64,000 bases of DNA from Arthrobacter sp. zg-Y820 (GTDB taxonomy: Bacteria > Actinomycetota > Actinomycetes > Actinomycetales > Micrococcaceae): positions 3,534,001 through 3,598,000 of the forward strand of contig NZ_CP126247.1 in the NCBI RefSeq assembly GCF_030142155.1, read 5' to 3'. The translations under genes and the position numbers were made by a program. Of the stretch, positions 34,121 through 44,008 are shown piece by piece. Within the stretch, counting starts at the first letter, position 1, and every line of letters begins with the position of its first letter. The notes beneath the pieces are model-generated. The model saw only the letters and a list, made by a program, of their open reading frames with translations, searched no databases and was not told the origin of the DNA.

Positions 34121-34416
34121 TACGCGTCCTTGCCGGGGATCTGGCCCGGTGCGGGAATCGGGCCATTGCCGGGAATCGGCCGAGGTCCGGGGATCGGGCC
34201 CGGGGCTCCGCCGATAAAAGGAGCCGCGCTGCCGAAGACCCCGTTCGGTTCCATGGCCGACAAAACCTCGTCCGCATCGGTGTCATCGGGCAGCGGTTCG
34301 GGCTGCCGCCACGCCTGCGTTCGGTCCGGAACGGCATTGCGGGTCAGGCCGTCGGTTTCCAGCTTCATTTCCTCGTCCAGGCGCCGCCCGTGCGTGGTGT
34401 TTCCGCGTTCGGACAT
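34120..34416 (-). CDS. Hypothetical 98-residue acidic/proline-rich protein
   Basis: A 98-residue protein with no recognised domain. The N-terminal half is charged (GRRLDEEMKLETDGLTRNA and PEPLPDDTDADEVL), and the C-terminal third is a Pro/Gly repeat built of GPIPGPRPIPGNGPIPAPG. The ATG at 34416 has GGAAGGAA upstream, and the gene is coupled to chaB by a one-base overlap. It may be a small intrinsically disordered partner of the ChaB protein. Confidence 0.7.
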   Translation of the reverse strand: MSERGNTTHGRRLDEEMKLETDGLTRNAVPDRTQAWRQPEPLPDDTDADEVLSAMEPNGVFGSAAPFIGGAPGPIPGPRPIPGNGPIPAPGQIPGKDA

Positions 34417-34504
34417 GATGGGTTCCTTCCGCAGGTACGGTTACTCAGCGTCCTTACGGTCTATCAAAGGAACCGCACGGGCTCAACCCGCCGCGGCTGC
34501 CCGC

Positions 34505-35920
34505 TTAGCACTCCACCACGTTCACGGCCAGGCCGCCGAGCGCCGTTTCCTTGTACTTCGAGCTCATGTCGCGGCCGGTTTCACGCATCGTCACGATCAC
34601 CTCGTCCAGCGAGACGCGGTGGTCGCCGTCGCCCCAGAGCGCCATCTTGGCGGCATTCACGGCCTTGGCGGCACCAATGGCGTTGCGTTCGATGCACGGT
34701 ACCTGCACCAGCCCGCCGATCGGATCGCAGGTCAGCCCCAGATTGTGTTCCATGGCGATTTCGGCGGCGTTCTCCACCTGCTCCGGAGTGCCGCCCAGGA
34801 TCTCCGCCAAGCCGGCGGCAGCCATCGACGACGCCGACCCCACCTCGCCTTGGCAGCCCACCTCCGCGCCGGAGATGGAGGCCTGTTCCTTGTAAAGCAC
34901 GCCAACGGCGCCGGCGGTCAGCAGGAAGCGCACGACGACGTCGTCCCGCTCCTCCTGCGTCGCGTTCTCCATGCCCGGGCCGTAGTGGGTGGCATAAAAC
35001 ATCACGGCGGGAATGATGCCGGCCGCACCGTTGGTGGGTGCGGTGACCACGCGGCCGCCGGAGGCGTTTTCCTCGTTGACCGCCAGGGCCACCAGGTTCA
35101 CCCATTCCTGCCAAAACTTGGGATTCCGGTCCGGGTCCTCTGCGCGCAGCCGGGCATGCCAGGCCGGCGCCCGGCGGCGGACCTTGAGCCCGCCGGGCAG
35201 CAGGCCGGTGCGGCGGATGGCTGAATTCTTGCACTCCTCCATGACGTCGCGGATGTGCAGCAGGCCGGCGCGGATCTCCGCCTCGGTTCGGGACGCCAAT
35301 TCGTTGGCGAGCATCACGCCGCTGATGCTCAGGCCGTTGTCGGTGCAGTGCCGCAGCAGTCCGGCGGCGGTGCGGAACGGAAGCGGCAGCTGCGCCTTGG
35401 TGGATTCCAGCTCCAGGGCGGCCGCACGCTCCTCGCCGTCGCGCACGATGAACCCGCCGCCCACTGAGAAGAACGTGGCCTCGTGCAGCACGCCGCCGTC
35501 GGCCGCCGTGGCGGCGAACTTCATACCGTTGGTATGCCGGGGCAGGACGGTGAGGGGGTGCAGGACGATGTCCGCTTCGCCGTATTCCAGAATGCGGAGG
35601 CCGGCACCGGGGATCTGCGAACACAGCTGCAGTTTCCGTGTCGCTTCGATCGCTGCGAGCCGCTCTTCAACTTCGCCCGGCAGGATCTTTTCCGGGGCGA
35701 AGCCTTCCAGCCCCAGCAGCACAGCGGTCATGGTGCCGTGGCCGCGGCCGGTCGCCGCGAGCGACCCGTAGAGGTCAACGCGGAGGCCGGCCACGGCATC
35801 CAGGACGCCGGCGTCGACCAGCTCCGCCGCAAACACGGCAGCGGCACGCATGGGGCCCACGGTGTGTGAGCTCGACGGGCCGATGCCTACGGAGAACAGA
35901 TCAAAAACGCCAACAGCCAC
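34505..35920 (-). CDS. sdaA: L-serine dehydratase
   Basis: A 471-residue single-chain [4Fe-4S] L-serine ammonia-lyase that makes pyruvate and ammonia. The start [20 protein letters not shown] is diagnostic. Cluster cysteines are visible in [19 protein letters not shown], and the C-terminus is NVVEC, the tail cysteine that reaches the active site in this enzyme class. The GTG start at 35920 follows AAAGGA. It lies 12 bp after glyA in the same direction, so it removes serine made by GlyA. The operon is gcvH-glyA-sdaA. Confidence 0.95.
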   Translation of the reverse strand: MAVGVFDLFSVGIGPSSSHTVGPMRAAAVFAAELVDAGVLDAVAGLRVDLYGSLAATGRGHGTMTAVLLGLEGFAPEKILPGEVEERLAAIEATRKLQLCSQIPGAGLRILEYGEADIVLHPLTVLPRHTNGMKFAATAADGGVLHEATFFSVGGGFIVRDGEERAAALELESTKAQLPLPFRTAAGLLRHCTDNGLSISGVMLANELASRTEAEIRAGLLHIRDVMEECKNSAIRRTGLLPGGLKVRRRAPAWHARLRAEDPDRNPKFWQEWVNLVALAVNEENASGGRVVTAPTNGAAGIIPAVMFYATHYGPGMENATQEERDDVVVRFLLTAGAVGVLYKEQASISGAEVGCQGEVGSASSMAAAGLAEILGGTPEQVENAAEIAMEHNLGLTCDPIGGLVQVPCIERNAIGAAKAVNAAKMALWGDGDHRVSLDEVIVTMRETGRDMSSKYKETALGGLAVNVVEC

Positions 35921-35932
35921 TTACAGGTTCCT

Positions 35933-37234
35933 TTAGACGTGCGCCGGTGAGGATGCCAGGTCGGCAACCTCGGTGTACAGCGGATGCGCTGCGGCCAGCG
36001 CGGAGACGCGGGCCTTCAGCGGCGAGAGGTCATCGTCCTCACCGGCAATGAGCGCCAGCGCAATGATGTCCGCCACCTCGCGGAACGCGTCCTCGCCAAA
36101 GCCGCGCGTGGCCAGGGCCGGCGTTCCGATCCGGAGGCCGGAGGTCACCATCGGCGGGCGCGGATCAAAGGGCACGGCGTTGCGGTTGACGGTGATGTCG
36201 ATCTGCGCGAGCCGGTCTTCGCCTTCCTGCCCGTTGAGGGCGGCGTTGCGCAGGTCCACCAGCACCAGGTGCACGTCGGTGCCGCCGGAGATCACGGAGA
36301 TGCCCTTGGCGGTGACGTCGTCGGCCAGCAGCCGCTCGGCCAGGATCCGGGCACCGGCCAGGGTGCGCTCCTGGCGTTCCTTGAACTCGGGAGTGGCCGC
36401 GATCAGGAACGCGGTGGCCTTGCCGGCAATCACATGCTCCAGCGGGCCGCCCTGCTGGCCCGGGAAGACAGCTGAGTTGATCTTCTTGGCGATGTCGGCG
36501 TCGTTGGAGAGGATGATGCCGCCGCGCGGTCCGGCCAGGGTCTTGTGCGTGGTGGAGGTGACCACGTGGGCGTGCGGCACCGGGCTCGGATGCAGCCCGG
36601 CGGCGACGAGGCCGGCGAAATGCGCCATGTCCACCATCAGGTACGCGCCCACGGAGTCGGCGATGCGGCGGAATTCAGCGAAGTCCAGCTGCCGGGCGTA
36701 GGCGGACCAGCCGGCGACAATCAGCTTCGGCTGGTGCTCCTGAGCCAGGCGCTCGACCTCGGCCATGTCGATGAGCTGGGTGTCTTCGGCAACGTTGTAC
36801 GGCACCACGTTGTAGAGCCGGCCGGAGAAGTTGATCTTCATGCCGTGCGTGAGGTGTCCGCCGTGCGCCAGGGACAGGCCCAGGATGGTGTCGCCCGGAC
36901 GGATCAGGGCGTGCATCACCGAGGCGTTGGCCTGCGCGCCGGAGTGCGGCTGCACGTTGGCGAAGCCGGCGCCGAAGAGGTCCTTGGCCCGGTCAATGGC
37001 CAGCTGCTCAATGACGTCCACGTATTCGCAGCCGCCGTAGTAGCGCCGGCCCGGGTAGCCCTCGGCGTACTTGTTGGTCAGCACCGAGCCCTGGGATTCC
37101 ATCACGGCCACTGAGGTGTGGTTTTCCGAGGCGATCATTTCCAGGCCGGACTGCTGGCGGCGGCGCTCGTTGTCGATCTGCCGCGCCACCTCCGGATCAA
37201 TCTGCGCGAGGTGCGAGTTCAGGTAATCGGTCAC
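35933..37234 (-). CDS. glyA: Serine hydroxymethyltransferase
   Basis: A 433-residue PLP enzyme that interconverts serine and glycine with tetrahydrofolate. The PLP lysine is in [15 protein letters not shown], and [18 protein letters not shown] and [12 protein letters not shown] are conserved. The start is GTG 37234, which overlaps the gcvH TGA (GTGA); a much longer frame upstream is antisense artefact. Between gcvH and sdaA it ties glycine cleavage to serine breakdown. Confidence 0.96.
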   Translation of the reverse strand: MTDYLNSHLAQIDPEVARQIDNERRRQQSGLEMIASENHTSVAVMESQGSVLTNKYAEGYPGRRYYGGCEYVDVIEQLAIDRAKDLFGAGFANVQPHSGAQANASVMHALIRPGDTILGLSLAHGGHLTHGMKINFSGRLYNVVPYNVAEDTQLIDMAEVERLAQEHQPKLIVAGWSAYARQLDFAEFRRIADSVGAYLMVDMAHFAGLVAAGLHPSPVPHAHVVTSTTHKTLAGPRGGIILSNDADIAKKINSAVFPGQQGGPLEHVIAGKATAFLIAATPEFKERQERTLAGARILAERLLADDVTAKGISVISGGTDVHLVLVDLRNAALNGQEGEDRLAQIDITVNRNAVPFDPRPPMVTSGLRIGTPALATRGFGEDAFREVADIIALALIAGEDDDLSPLKARVSALAAAHPLYTEVADLASSPAHV

Positions 37235-37608
37235 AGCTCGCCGCCGTTCTTCTCTGCGTACTCCTCGGCGGTCAGCAGCGCACCCTCGGAGGTGGCGTTG
37301 ACCGTGAAGAGCCAGCCGGCGCCGTACGGATCCTCGTTCAGCAGGGCCGGGTTGTCGATGGCCTCCTGGTTGATCTCCATGATCTCGCCGGAGACCGGTG
37401 CGTACAGGTCCGAAACGGACTTGGTGGATTCCACCTCGCCGCACGTCTCGCCGGCGGTGACGACGGTGCCGACCTCGGGCAGGTCCACGTAGACCACATC
37501 GCCCAGCGCATCGGCGGCAACGGCGGAAATGCCGACCTTCACGGGGCTGGAGGAGTCCACCCACTCGTGTTCGGCCGAATAGCGGAGTCCTGCGTTTACT
37601 TTGCTCAT
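37231..37608 (-). CDS. gcvH: Glycine cleavage system H protein
   Basis: A 125-residue lipoyl carrier. The lipoylated lysine is in [20 protein letters not shown], and the N-terminal YSAEHEWVD is typical. It shuttles the aminomethyl group between P, T and L proteins. The ATG at 37608 has AAAGG upstream; a longer frame to 37755 lacks family sequence. It is separated from gcvT by 250 bp, so probably has its own promoter, and overlaps glyA by four bases. Confidence 0.96.
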   Translation of the reverse strand: MSKVNAGLRYSAEHEWVDSSSPVKVGISAVAADALGDVVYVDLPEVGTVVTAGETCGEVESTKSVSDLYAPVSGEIMEINQEAIDNPALLNEDPYGAGWLFTVNATSEGALLTAEEYAEKNGGEL

Positions 37609-37858
37609 GGTGTGCCTTTCGGTGCGTCTGCTGGTTCTTCGGGTTACTTCAAAGTCTAGGTCCGGGCACTGGAAGCGCGGCATTCTGCCGCCCTTAGCGT
37701 TCCAGATCCTGCCCTCCTCCTCGCAAGCTCGGAGAGGGAACCCTGGATCTTTCACTGCCTCGCTCGTTCCTCGCTCGGCGATGCGGGCTACACAGAATGC
37801 CCCGCGACCGGCGCGCTTGGGTCACCTTGACCCGAACGCGCCGACCTGTCTCGGGGTG
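37609..37858 (-). other. gcvT-gcvH intergenic region
   Basis: A 250-bp gap in the glycine-cleavage gene row. It holds the imperfect stem at 37810-37842 directly after gcvT and a stretch with TCCTCGCAAGCTCGGAGAGG and CTCGCTCGTTCCTCGCTCGG, which looks like a repetitive intergenic element. A gcvH promoter is expected here. Confidence 0.5.
37810..37842 (-). terminator. Imperfect stem-loop after gcvT
   Basis: The 15-base arms 37810-37824 and 37828-37842 pair with two non-Watson-Crick positions around a three-base loop, 17 bp after the gcvT stop. There is no U tract on the minus strand, so it may be a weak terminator or a processing site. Confidence 0.45.
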
Positions 37859-38980
37859 CTACTTCTCGCGCCGGTAGAACGGAAGTTCCACAACCGTGAA
37901 CTGTTCGGGCTTGCCGCGGAGGTCGACGTCGAGGGTGGTTCCGGGCTCGGTGCAGGCCGCGTCGACATAGGCGAGGGCGATCGGATAACCGAGGGTGGGG
38001 CTCGGAGCGCCGGAGGTGACTTCGCCGACTGCCGTGCCGTCCCTGAGGACCGGATAGTGCGAGCGCGCGGAGCGTCGGCCGGCACCCTTCAGCCCGACCA
38101 GGCGGCGGGCAGGACCGGCGGCCTTGCGGGCCTCGAGCGCGGCACGGCCCACAAAGTCCCCCTCCTTGGAGAGGGCGACGACGGGGCCCAGGCCTGCGGC
38201 GTACGGGTCCGTGTCCAGGGTCAGTTCGTTGCCGTAGAGCGGCATTCCGGCCTCGAGCCGGAGGGAGTCGCGGCAGGCCAGCCCTGCGGGAATCAGGCCC
38301 CGCCCCTCCCCGGCGGCCAGCAGCGCTGACCACAGGGCCGGCGCGGCGTCGTTGGGCACATAGATCTCGAAGCCGTCCTCGCCGGTGTAGCCGGTGCGGG
38401 CCACGAGCAGCTCCAGTGTCCGCTCCCCCGCCCGGATGCCCACCGTGGCGACGGCGTAGTACTTCATGCCCGTGACCAGGTCCTGCTGGTCGGCGGGCAC
38501 CAGGGCCAGCAGGATGACTTCAGCCTCGGGGCCCTGCACGGCCACCAGCGAGGTCTCCGCGGAGACATCGTGCACGCGCACGTCAAAGCCTTCGGCGCGG
38601 GCGGCCAGTTCGGCGGCCACCACCGGTGCGTTGCCGGCGTTGGGCACCACCAGGTAGGAGTCCTCGGCGAGCCGGTAACTGATCAGATCGTCGATGATCC
38701 CGCCGTCGTCGTTGGTGATCAGCGAGTACTTGGCCCGGCCAATCTTGACGGCGGAGAGCTTGCCGGCCAGGGCGTAGTCCAGGAACGCGCCGGCGTCCGG
38801 GCCGGCAACCTCGACTTCGCCCATGTGCGAGAGGTCAAAGAGGCCGGCGGCCGTGCGGACGGCGCGGTGTTCGGCCAGCTCGGAGCTGTACTTTAGAGGC
38901 ATCTGCCAGCCGCCGAAATCGGTGAAGGCAGCGCCGAGCCGTTTGTGCTCTTCAAAGAGCGCCGTGTATTTCTCAGTCAT
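37859..38980 (-). CDS. gcvT: Glycine cleavage system T protein (aminomethyltransferase)
   Basis: A 373-residue tetrahydrofolate-dependent aminomethyltransferase. Characteristic segments are ALFEEHKRLGAAFTDFGGWQ, RTAAGLFDLSHMGEVEV, ARTGYTGEDGFEIYVPN and LACRDSLRLEAGMPLYGNEL. It acts after GcvP and GcvH to make 5,10-methylene-THF and ammonia. The ATG at 38980 follows gcvP after 18 bp in one transcript controlled by the glycine riboswitch. Confidence 0.96.
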   Translation of the reverse strand: MTEKYTALFEEHKRLGAAFTDFGGWQMPLKYSSELAEHRAVRTAAGLFDLSHMGEVEVAGPDAGAFLDYALAGKLSAVKIGRAKYSLITNDDGGIIDDLISYRLAEDSYLVVPNAGNAPVVAAELAARAEGFDVRVHDVSAETSLVAVQGPEAEVILLALVPADQQDLVTGMKYYAVATVGIRAGERTLELLVARTGYTGEDGFEIYVPNDAAPALWSALLAAGEGRGLIPAGLACRDSLRLEAGMPLYGNELTLDTDPYAAGLGPVVALSKEGDFVGRAALEARKAAGPARRLVGLKGAGRRSARSHYPVLRDGTAVGEVTSGAPSPTLGYPIALAYVDAACTEPGTTLDVDLRGKPEQFTVVELPFYRREK

Positions 38981-38998
38981 CGTCGTACCTGTGTCTCT

Positions 38999-41905
38999 CT
39001 AGTTTTCAAAGTCTTCGATGGGCGGGCAGGAGCAGATCAGGTTGCGGTCGCCGGCAGCGCCGTCGATCCGGCCCACCGGAGGAAAGTACTTGTCCATCCG
39101 CTGGCTCTTCATCGGGAAGGCAGCCTGTTCGCGCGGATAGGCGCGGTTCCATTCGTTCCCGGCGACGACGACGGCGGTGTGCGGGGCGTTGCGCAGCGGG
39201 CTGGACTCAAGGGAGAAGTCCCCGGCGGCGACCTGGTCGATTTCGGCGCGGATGGCGATCATGGCGTCGATGAACCGGTCAATCTCGCCCAGGTCCTCGG
39301 ACTCGGTGGGTTCCACCATCAGCGTGCCGGCCACCGGGAAGGACAGTGTGGGGGCGTGGAAGCCGTAGTCCACTAAACGCTTGGCAACGTCTTCGGCGGT
39401 GACGCCGGTCCGTGCCGTGAGCTCGCGCAGGTCCAGGATGCACTCGTGCGCCACCAGCCCGCCCTTGCCCGTGTAGAGCACCGGGAAGTACTCGTTGAGC
39501 CGGGCGGCCACATAGTTGGCGGAGAGCAGCGCGCTCTTGGTGGCTTCGGTCAGGCCTTCGCCGCCCATGAGGTTCACGTAGGCCCAGGAGATCGGCAGCA
39601 CGCCGGCGGAACCGAAGCGCGACGCTGACACCGGGATGTCCTCACCCTCGGTCCAGGTGGCGGCGTCGCCGGGCAGGAACGGCGCCAGATGCGACTTCAC
39701 TGCCACCGGGCCCACGCCGGGGCCGCCGCCGCCGTGCGGAATGCAGAAGGTCTTGTGCAGGTTCAGGTGCGAGACGTCGCCGCCGAACTCACCCGGCTTG
39801 GCCAGCCCGACAAGCGCGTTGAGGTTCGCGCCGTCAATGTAGACCTGGCCGCCGGCCTCGTGCACGGCGTCGCAGACGTCGCGGACGTCGTCGTCGAACA
39901 CGCCGTGGGTGGAGGGGTAGGTGATCATGATCGCGGAGAGGTTCTCGCGGTGCGCGTCGATCTTGGCGCGCAGGTCGGCGTGGTCAATGGCGCCGTCGTC
40001 GGCCGTGGCCACGACCACCACCTTCATGCCGGCCAGGACGGCGGAGGCGGCGTTGGTGCCGTGCGCGGAGGCCGGGATCAGGCAGACCGTGCGCTGCGTT
40101 TCGCCGCGGGAGGAGTGGTAGCCGCGGATGGCGAGTAGGCCCGCCAGCTCGCCCTGCGACCCGGCGTTGGGCTGGATGGACACCCGGTCGTAGCCGGTGA
40201 TGACGGCGAGCTTGGCTTCCAGGTCCGCGATCAGTTCGCGCCAGCCCTCGGTCTGGGAGTCCGGGGCGAACGGGTGGATGGATGCGAACTCCGGCCAGGT
40301 CATGGCCTGCATTTCCGCGGTGGCGTTGAGCTTCATGGTGCAGGAGCCCAGCGGGATCATGGTGCGGTCCAGGGCCAGGTCGCGGTCCGAGAGGCGGCGC
40401 AGGTAGCGCAGCATCTGGGTTTCGGAGCGGTGCGTGTGGAACACCGGATGGGTCATGAACTCCGAGGTGCGCAGCAGCTGCCCGTCCAGTTCAAAGCCAG
40501 CCGGGGCCGACGCGGCGGCGGCCACGCCGTCGGCCGGGATGCCGAAGGCGGCGGCGACGTCGGCCAGCACGGCGGGTGTGGTGGTTTCGTCGCAGGAGAT
40601 GCCCACGGTGTCGGCGTCGATGTGCCGCAGGTTGATGCCGCGGGCCTCGGCGGCCGCCATGACCGCGGCGGCCTTGCCGGGAACGCGGGCGGTGACTGTG
40701 TCGAAGAAGCTACCGTGGAGCAGCTCGATTCCGGCGCCCTGCAGCGCGGCGGCCAGCGACCGGGCGGAGTCGTGGGCGCGGCGGGCAATCGCGGTCAGGC
40801 CCTGCGGCCCGTGATAGACGGCGTACATGGAGGCCACGATCGCCAGCAGCGCCTGCGCGGTGCAGATGTTGGAGGTGGCCTTCTCGCGGCGGATGTGCTG
40901 TTCGCGAGTCTGCAGCGCCAGCCGGTAGGCGGGGGTGCCGGCGGAGTCCTTGGAGACGCCCACCAGACGGCCGGGCAGCGAACGCTCCAGGCCTTTGCGC
41001 ACTGCCATATAGGCGGCGTGCGGGCCGCCGAAGAACAGCGGCACGCCGAAGCGCTGGACCGAGCCGACAGCGATGTCGGCGCCCTGCTCGCCGGGAGGCG
41101 TGATCAGGGTCAGCGCCAGCAGGTCAGCGGCCACGGTGACCAGCGCGCCGCGGTCCTTCGCCTCGGCGATGACGGGGGCGAGGTCACGGACGACGCCGGA
41201 AACGCCGGGCTGCTGCAGCACGACGCCGGTGATCTCGCCGTCGGGCAGGCCGCGGGCCAGGTCGGCGACGATCACCTCGAAGCCCAGCGCCTTGGCCCGG
41301 CCCTTCACCACGGCGATGGTCTGCGGCAGCGTCTCGGCATCGAGGACAATGGTGCCGTCTGACTTGCCCTTGTTCGAGCGGCGCATCAGCAGCACCGCTT
41401 CGGCCACCGCTGTGGCTTCATCGAGCAGGGAGGCGTTGGCGATGGGCAGGGCGGTGAGGTCCTGGACCATCGTCTGGAAGTTCAGCAGGGCTTCGAGGCG
41501 GCCTTGGGAAATTTCGGGCTGGTACGGCGTGTAAGCGGTGTACCAGGCAGGATCCTCCACGACGTTGCGCAGGATCACCGGCGGGGTGTGCGTGCCGTAG
41601 TAGCCCTGGCCGATCATTTGCACGGCTGTCCGGTTTTTGCCGGCGATGGCGCGGAGCTGCGCCAGGGTTTCTTCTTCAGAGCGGGCCGGATCGAGAATCA
41701 GGGGGCTCCCCTGCCGGATGGCGGCGGGCACTGCCATGTCAGCCAGAGCATCCAGGGAATCGAACCCCACTGCCTTAAGCATCTCAGCGGCCGAACCGGC
41801 ACGGGCGCCAATATGGCGGTCAACAAACACCGCTGCGGAAACCGAACCCGCTGCAGCGGCACGTGCGGCGATGGGGGTTGAAGCAGTGGACAGATCAGCA
41901 GTCAT
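38999..41905 (-). CDS. gcvP: Glycine dehydrogenase (decarboxylating), P protein
   Basis: A 968-residue PLP enzyme that decarboxylates glycine and passes the aminomethyl group to GcvH. The PLP lysine is in [18 protein letters not shown], with [20 protein letters not shown] near the N-terminus. It is the single-chain (P1+P2 fused) form. The start is ATG 41905 with GGAG upstream; the frame is open twelve codons higher into the riboswitch leader, without family sequence. The tandem glycine riboswitch ends about 45 bp before the start. Confidence 0.97.
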   Translation of the reverse strand: MTADLSTASTPIAARAAAAGSVSAAVFVDRHIGARAGSAAEMLKAVGFDSLDALADMAVPAAIRQGSPLILDPARSEEETLAQLRAIAGKNRTAVQMIGQGYYGTHTPPVILRNVVEDPAWYTAYTPYQPEISQGRLEALLNFQTMVQDLTALPIANASLLDEATAVAEAVLLMRRSNKGKSDGTIVLDAETLPQTIAVVKGRAKALGFEVIVADLARGLPDGEITGVVLQQPGVSGVVRDLAPVIAEAKDRGALVTVAADLLALTLITPPGEQGADIAVGSVQRFGVPLFFGGPHAAYMAVRKGLERSLPGRLVGVSKDSAGTPAYRLALQTREQHIRREKATSNICTAQALLAIVASMYAVYHGPQGLTAIARRAHDSARSLAAALQGAGIELLHGSFFDTVTARVPGKAAAVMAAAEARGINLRHIDADTVGISCDETTTPAVLADVAAAFGIPADGVAAAASAPAGFELDGQLLRTSEFMTHPVFHTHRSETQMLRYLRRLSDRDLALDRTMIPLGSCTMKLNATAEMQAMTWPEFASIHPFAPDSQTEGWRELIADLEAKLAVITGYDRVSIQPNAGSQGELAGLLAIRGYHSSRGETQRTVCLIPASAHGTNAASAVLAGMKVVVVATADDGAIDHADLRAKIDAHRENLSAIMITYPSTHGVFDDDVRDVCDAVHEAGGQVYIDGANLNALVGLAKPGEFGGDVSHLNLHKTFCIPHGGGGPGVGPVAVKSHLAPFLPGDAATWTEGEDIPVSASRFGSAGVLPISWAYVNLMGGEGLTEATKSALLSANYVAARLNEYFPVLYTGKGGLVAHECILDLRELTARTGVTAEDVAKRLVDYGFHAPTLSFPVAGTLMVEPTESEDLGEIDRFIDAMIAIRAEIDQVAAGDFSLESSPLRNAPHTAVVVAGNEWNRAYPREQAAFPMKSQRMDKYFPPVGRIDGAAGDRNLICSCPPIEDFEN

Positions 41906-41950
41906 GAGGGGCTCCAGGAAAGGCAGACGGGGGTACGCCAACGATTGTTG

Positions 41951-42190
41951 AGTCCTCCCCGCTCTGTAGGGGACCTGAGAGATTCCGCGGGGGTGGCCCC
42001 GCTTGCACCGTCGGTGAGTTCCGCGCCAAGGCGCGGAGCTGCTTTCCAGAGTTGCCTCGCTGTGGCGGTACAGGGGCCTGAGAGATTCCCGGGGAGGGTT
42101 TGCTCCTACGGCGCCCGCCGAAGCCGTACTGATACGGCTTCGGTTTTACGGCTGCAGTTTTACGGCTGCAGGCTGCGGGACTCTCCCGCC
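41951..42190 (-). ncRNA. Tandem glycine riboswitch upstream of gcvP
   Basis: On the minus strand two glycine aptamers are visible in series. Aptamer I has GGCGGGAGAGTC, a P3-like stem (42118-42128 with 42133-42143, perfect 11 bp), GGCGCCGTAGGAGCAAAC, GGAATCTCTCAGGC and AGGCAACTCTGGAAAGCAGC. Aptamer II has TCACCGACGGTGCAAGCGG and GGAATCTCTCAGGT. The GAATCTCTCAGG signature occurs at 41974-41986 and 42077-42089. It should switch on gcvPT when glycine is high. Edges are approximate. Confidence 0.95.
42144..42171 (-). repeat. 14-bp tandem duplication inside aptamer I
   Basis: TTTTACGGCTGCAG occurs twice in direct succession (42144-42157 and 42158-42171), in the 5' part of glycine aptamer I between its first stem strand and the P3-like hairpin. 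It enlarges a junction that is usually compact. Confidence 0.9.
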
Positions 42191-42478
42191 ACGGCTGATA
42201 AAGGCATATTCACTTGTGTATTTCCACCAGTGACCATACCCTCCGGCACGAGTCCCAACAAGAGAGTGACGGCCGCCGCTTCCTCTTTGACGATCGTCCG
42301 CCCCTGCCCGCGGCCGCGGCGGGCCGCGAAAACCGCCAAATTGACATCCTCCGCGCCGGGCTTCCAAACTTGATTGTCGGCGGTGGCGCCAACAGCCTCA
42401 GGCGGCCTCACGCAGGGCGCCGGTCCGTGTGCGTGCGGCGTCACATGCGCCGGCTGGTGCCTATTGAGAAAGAGCCCA
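42191..42478. other. gcvP/cycA divergent promoter region
   Basis: About 290 bp between the riboswitch 5' end and cycA. It contains an A+T-richer patch near 42197-42240, suitable for promoters of both genes. I saw no second riboswitch facing cycA and no convincing small gene. Confidence 0.5.
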
Positions 42479-44008
42479 ATGCCCGACCGCTTGTCCAGCC
42501 CCTCCCCCGCACCTTCCCCCGCGCCGTCCCCGGCGCCTTCCCCCGCCACTGCCCCCGTGGACACATCCGCCGGAGGACAAAGTTCCGCCGAGCCGGAACT
42601 CTCCCGCTCCCTCTCCAACCGCCACATCCAGCTCCTGGCGATCGGCGGTGCCATCGGGACCGGCCTGTTCATGGGGTCGGGAAAGACCATCTCGGCGGCG
42701 GGACCGTCAGTGATCTTCGTCTACATGACCATCGGCTTCATGCTGTTCTTCGTCATGCGGGCCATGGGTGAACTGCTGCTCTCCAACCTCAAGTACAAGT
42801 CCTTCAGCGACTTCTCCGCGGATCTGCTGGGACCCTGGGCCGGCTTTTTCACCGGCTGGACCTATTGGTTCTGCTGGGTGGTCACCGGGATCGCGGATGT
42901 GGTGGCGATCTCCCACTACGTCACGTTCTGGTGGGCCGACGCTCCGCTGTGGATCCCGGCGTTGGCCTGCATCCTGGTGCTGCTGGCCCTCAACCTGCCC
43001 AGCGTCAAGGCGTTCGGCGAGGCCGAATTCTGGTTCGCCCTGGTCAAGATCCTGGCCATTGTCACCCTTATCGTGGTGGGCCTGGTCCTGATTTTTACCC
43101 GCTTCGAGTCCGGTGACAACAACGTCGCCGGCTTCAACAACCTTTGGGAGCACGGCGGCCTGTTCCCCACCGGCCCCATGGGCTTCGTGGCCGGATTCCA
43201 GATTGCGGTGTTCGCGTTCGTGGGCATTGAACTGGTGGGAACGGCGGCGGCTGAAACGAAGGATCCGGAAAAGAACCTTCCGCGGGCCATCAACTCGATT
43301 CCACTGCGCATCATGCTCTTCTATGTAGGTGCCCTGGTGGTGCTGATTTCGGTGGTTCCCTGGGACAGGTTCAGCGCTGACGAGAGCCCCTTCGTGGGCA
43401 TGTTCACCCTCGCCGGCCTGGGTGCGGCAGCCGCCGTCGTGAACTTCGTGGTCCTTACCTCAGCTGCATCGTCAGCAAACTCGGGGATATATTCCACCTC
43501 GCGCATGGTTTTCGGTTTGGCGCACGACGGCGACGCCCCCGGGGCGTTCGGCCGCCTGTCGCGGCGCAAGGTGCCGCAGAACGCCCTGTTCTTCTCCTGC
43601 ACCTTCCTGCTGGCCGGAGTGGTGCTTCTTTACGCCGGCGAGTCGGTCAGCGCGGCGTTCACGCTGGTCAGCACCATTTCGGCACTGTGCTTCATGTTCG
43701 TGTGGACGATCATCCTGGTGAGCTACCTGGTGTACCGCCGCCGCCGGCCGCAGCTGCACGAGGCATCCATTTTCAAGATGCCCGGCGGCGTGGTGATGGT
43801 TTATGTGGTGCTGGCCTTTTTCGGCTTCCTGCTGTGGGCGCTGACCACCAAGGCTGACACCCTGCAGGCGCTGCTGGTCACTCCGATCTGGTTCGCCCTT
43901 CTGGGCGTGGTCTACGCTTTCCTGCGCCGGACGCCGCTCCATCAGGCACGGGTGGCCGAACACAAGGCCATGGTCGCGGCGGAACGGGCAGGTACCCGCC
44001 TCAGCTAG
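42479..44008 (+). CDS. cycA: D-serine/D-alanine/glycine permease
   Basis: A 509-residue APC-family permease very close to E. coli CycA: LLAIGGAIGTGLFMGSGKTI, VMRAMGELLLSNLKYKSFSDF, WFCWVVTGIADVVAISHY, FVGIELVGTAAAETKDPEKN and LTSAASSANSGIYSTSRM all match. It imports glycine, alanine and D-serine with protons. Residues 7-27 are a Ser-Pro-Ala repeat tail absent from CycA. The ATG at 42479 is chosen by family start; AAAGAG is upstream. It is divergent from the riboswitch-controlled gcv genes, so uptake and breakdown of glycine are adjacent. Its stop shares CTAG with the next gene's stop. Confidence 0.93.
   Translation: MPDRLSSPSPAPSPAPSPAPSPATAPVDTSAGGQSSAEPELSRSLSNRHIQLLAIGGAIGTGLFMGSGKTISAAGPSVIFVYMTIGFMLFFVMRAMGELLLSNLKYKSFSDFSADLLGPWAGFFTGWTYWFCWVVTGIADVVAISHYVTFWWADAPLWIPALACILVLLALNLPSVKAFGEAEFWFALVKILAIVTLIVVGLVLIFTRFESGDNNVAGFNNLWEHGGLFPTGPMGFVAGFQIAVFAFVGIELVGTAAAETKDPEKNLPRAINSIPLRIMLFYVGALVVLISVVPWDRFSADESPFVGMFTLAGLGAAAAVVNFVVLTSAASSANSGIYSTSRMVFGLAHDGDAPGAFGRLSRRKVPQNALFFSCTFLLAGVVLLYAGESVSAAFTLVSTISALCFMFVWTIILVSYLVYRRRRPQLHEASIFKMPGGVVMVYVVLAFFGFLLWALTTKADTLQALLVTPIWFALLGVVYAFLRRTPLHQARVAEHKAMVAAERAGTRLS

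Noticed and set aside
35933-37564. Longer start for glyA
   Set aside because: The extra 110 residues are arginine-rich shadow of gcvH; GTG 37234 overlaps the gcvH stop and begins the normal SHMT sequence.
42191-42478. Second glycine riboswitch facing cycA
   Set aside because: I looked for the GAATCTCTCAGG-like signature on the plus strand upstream of cycA and did not find it.
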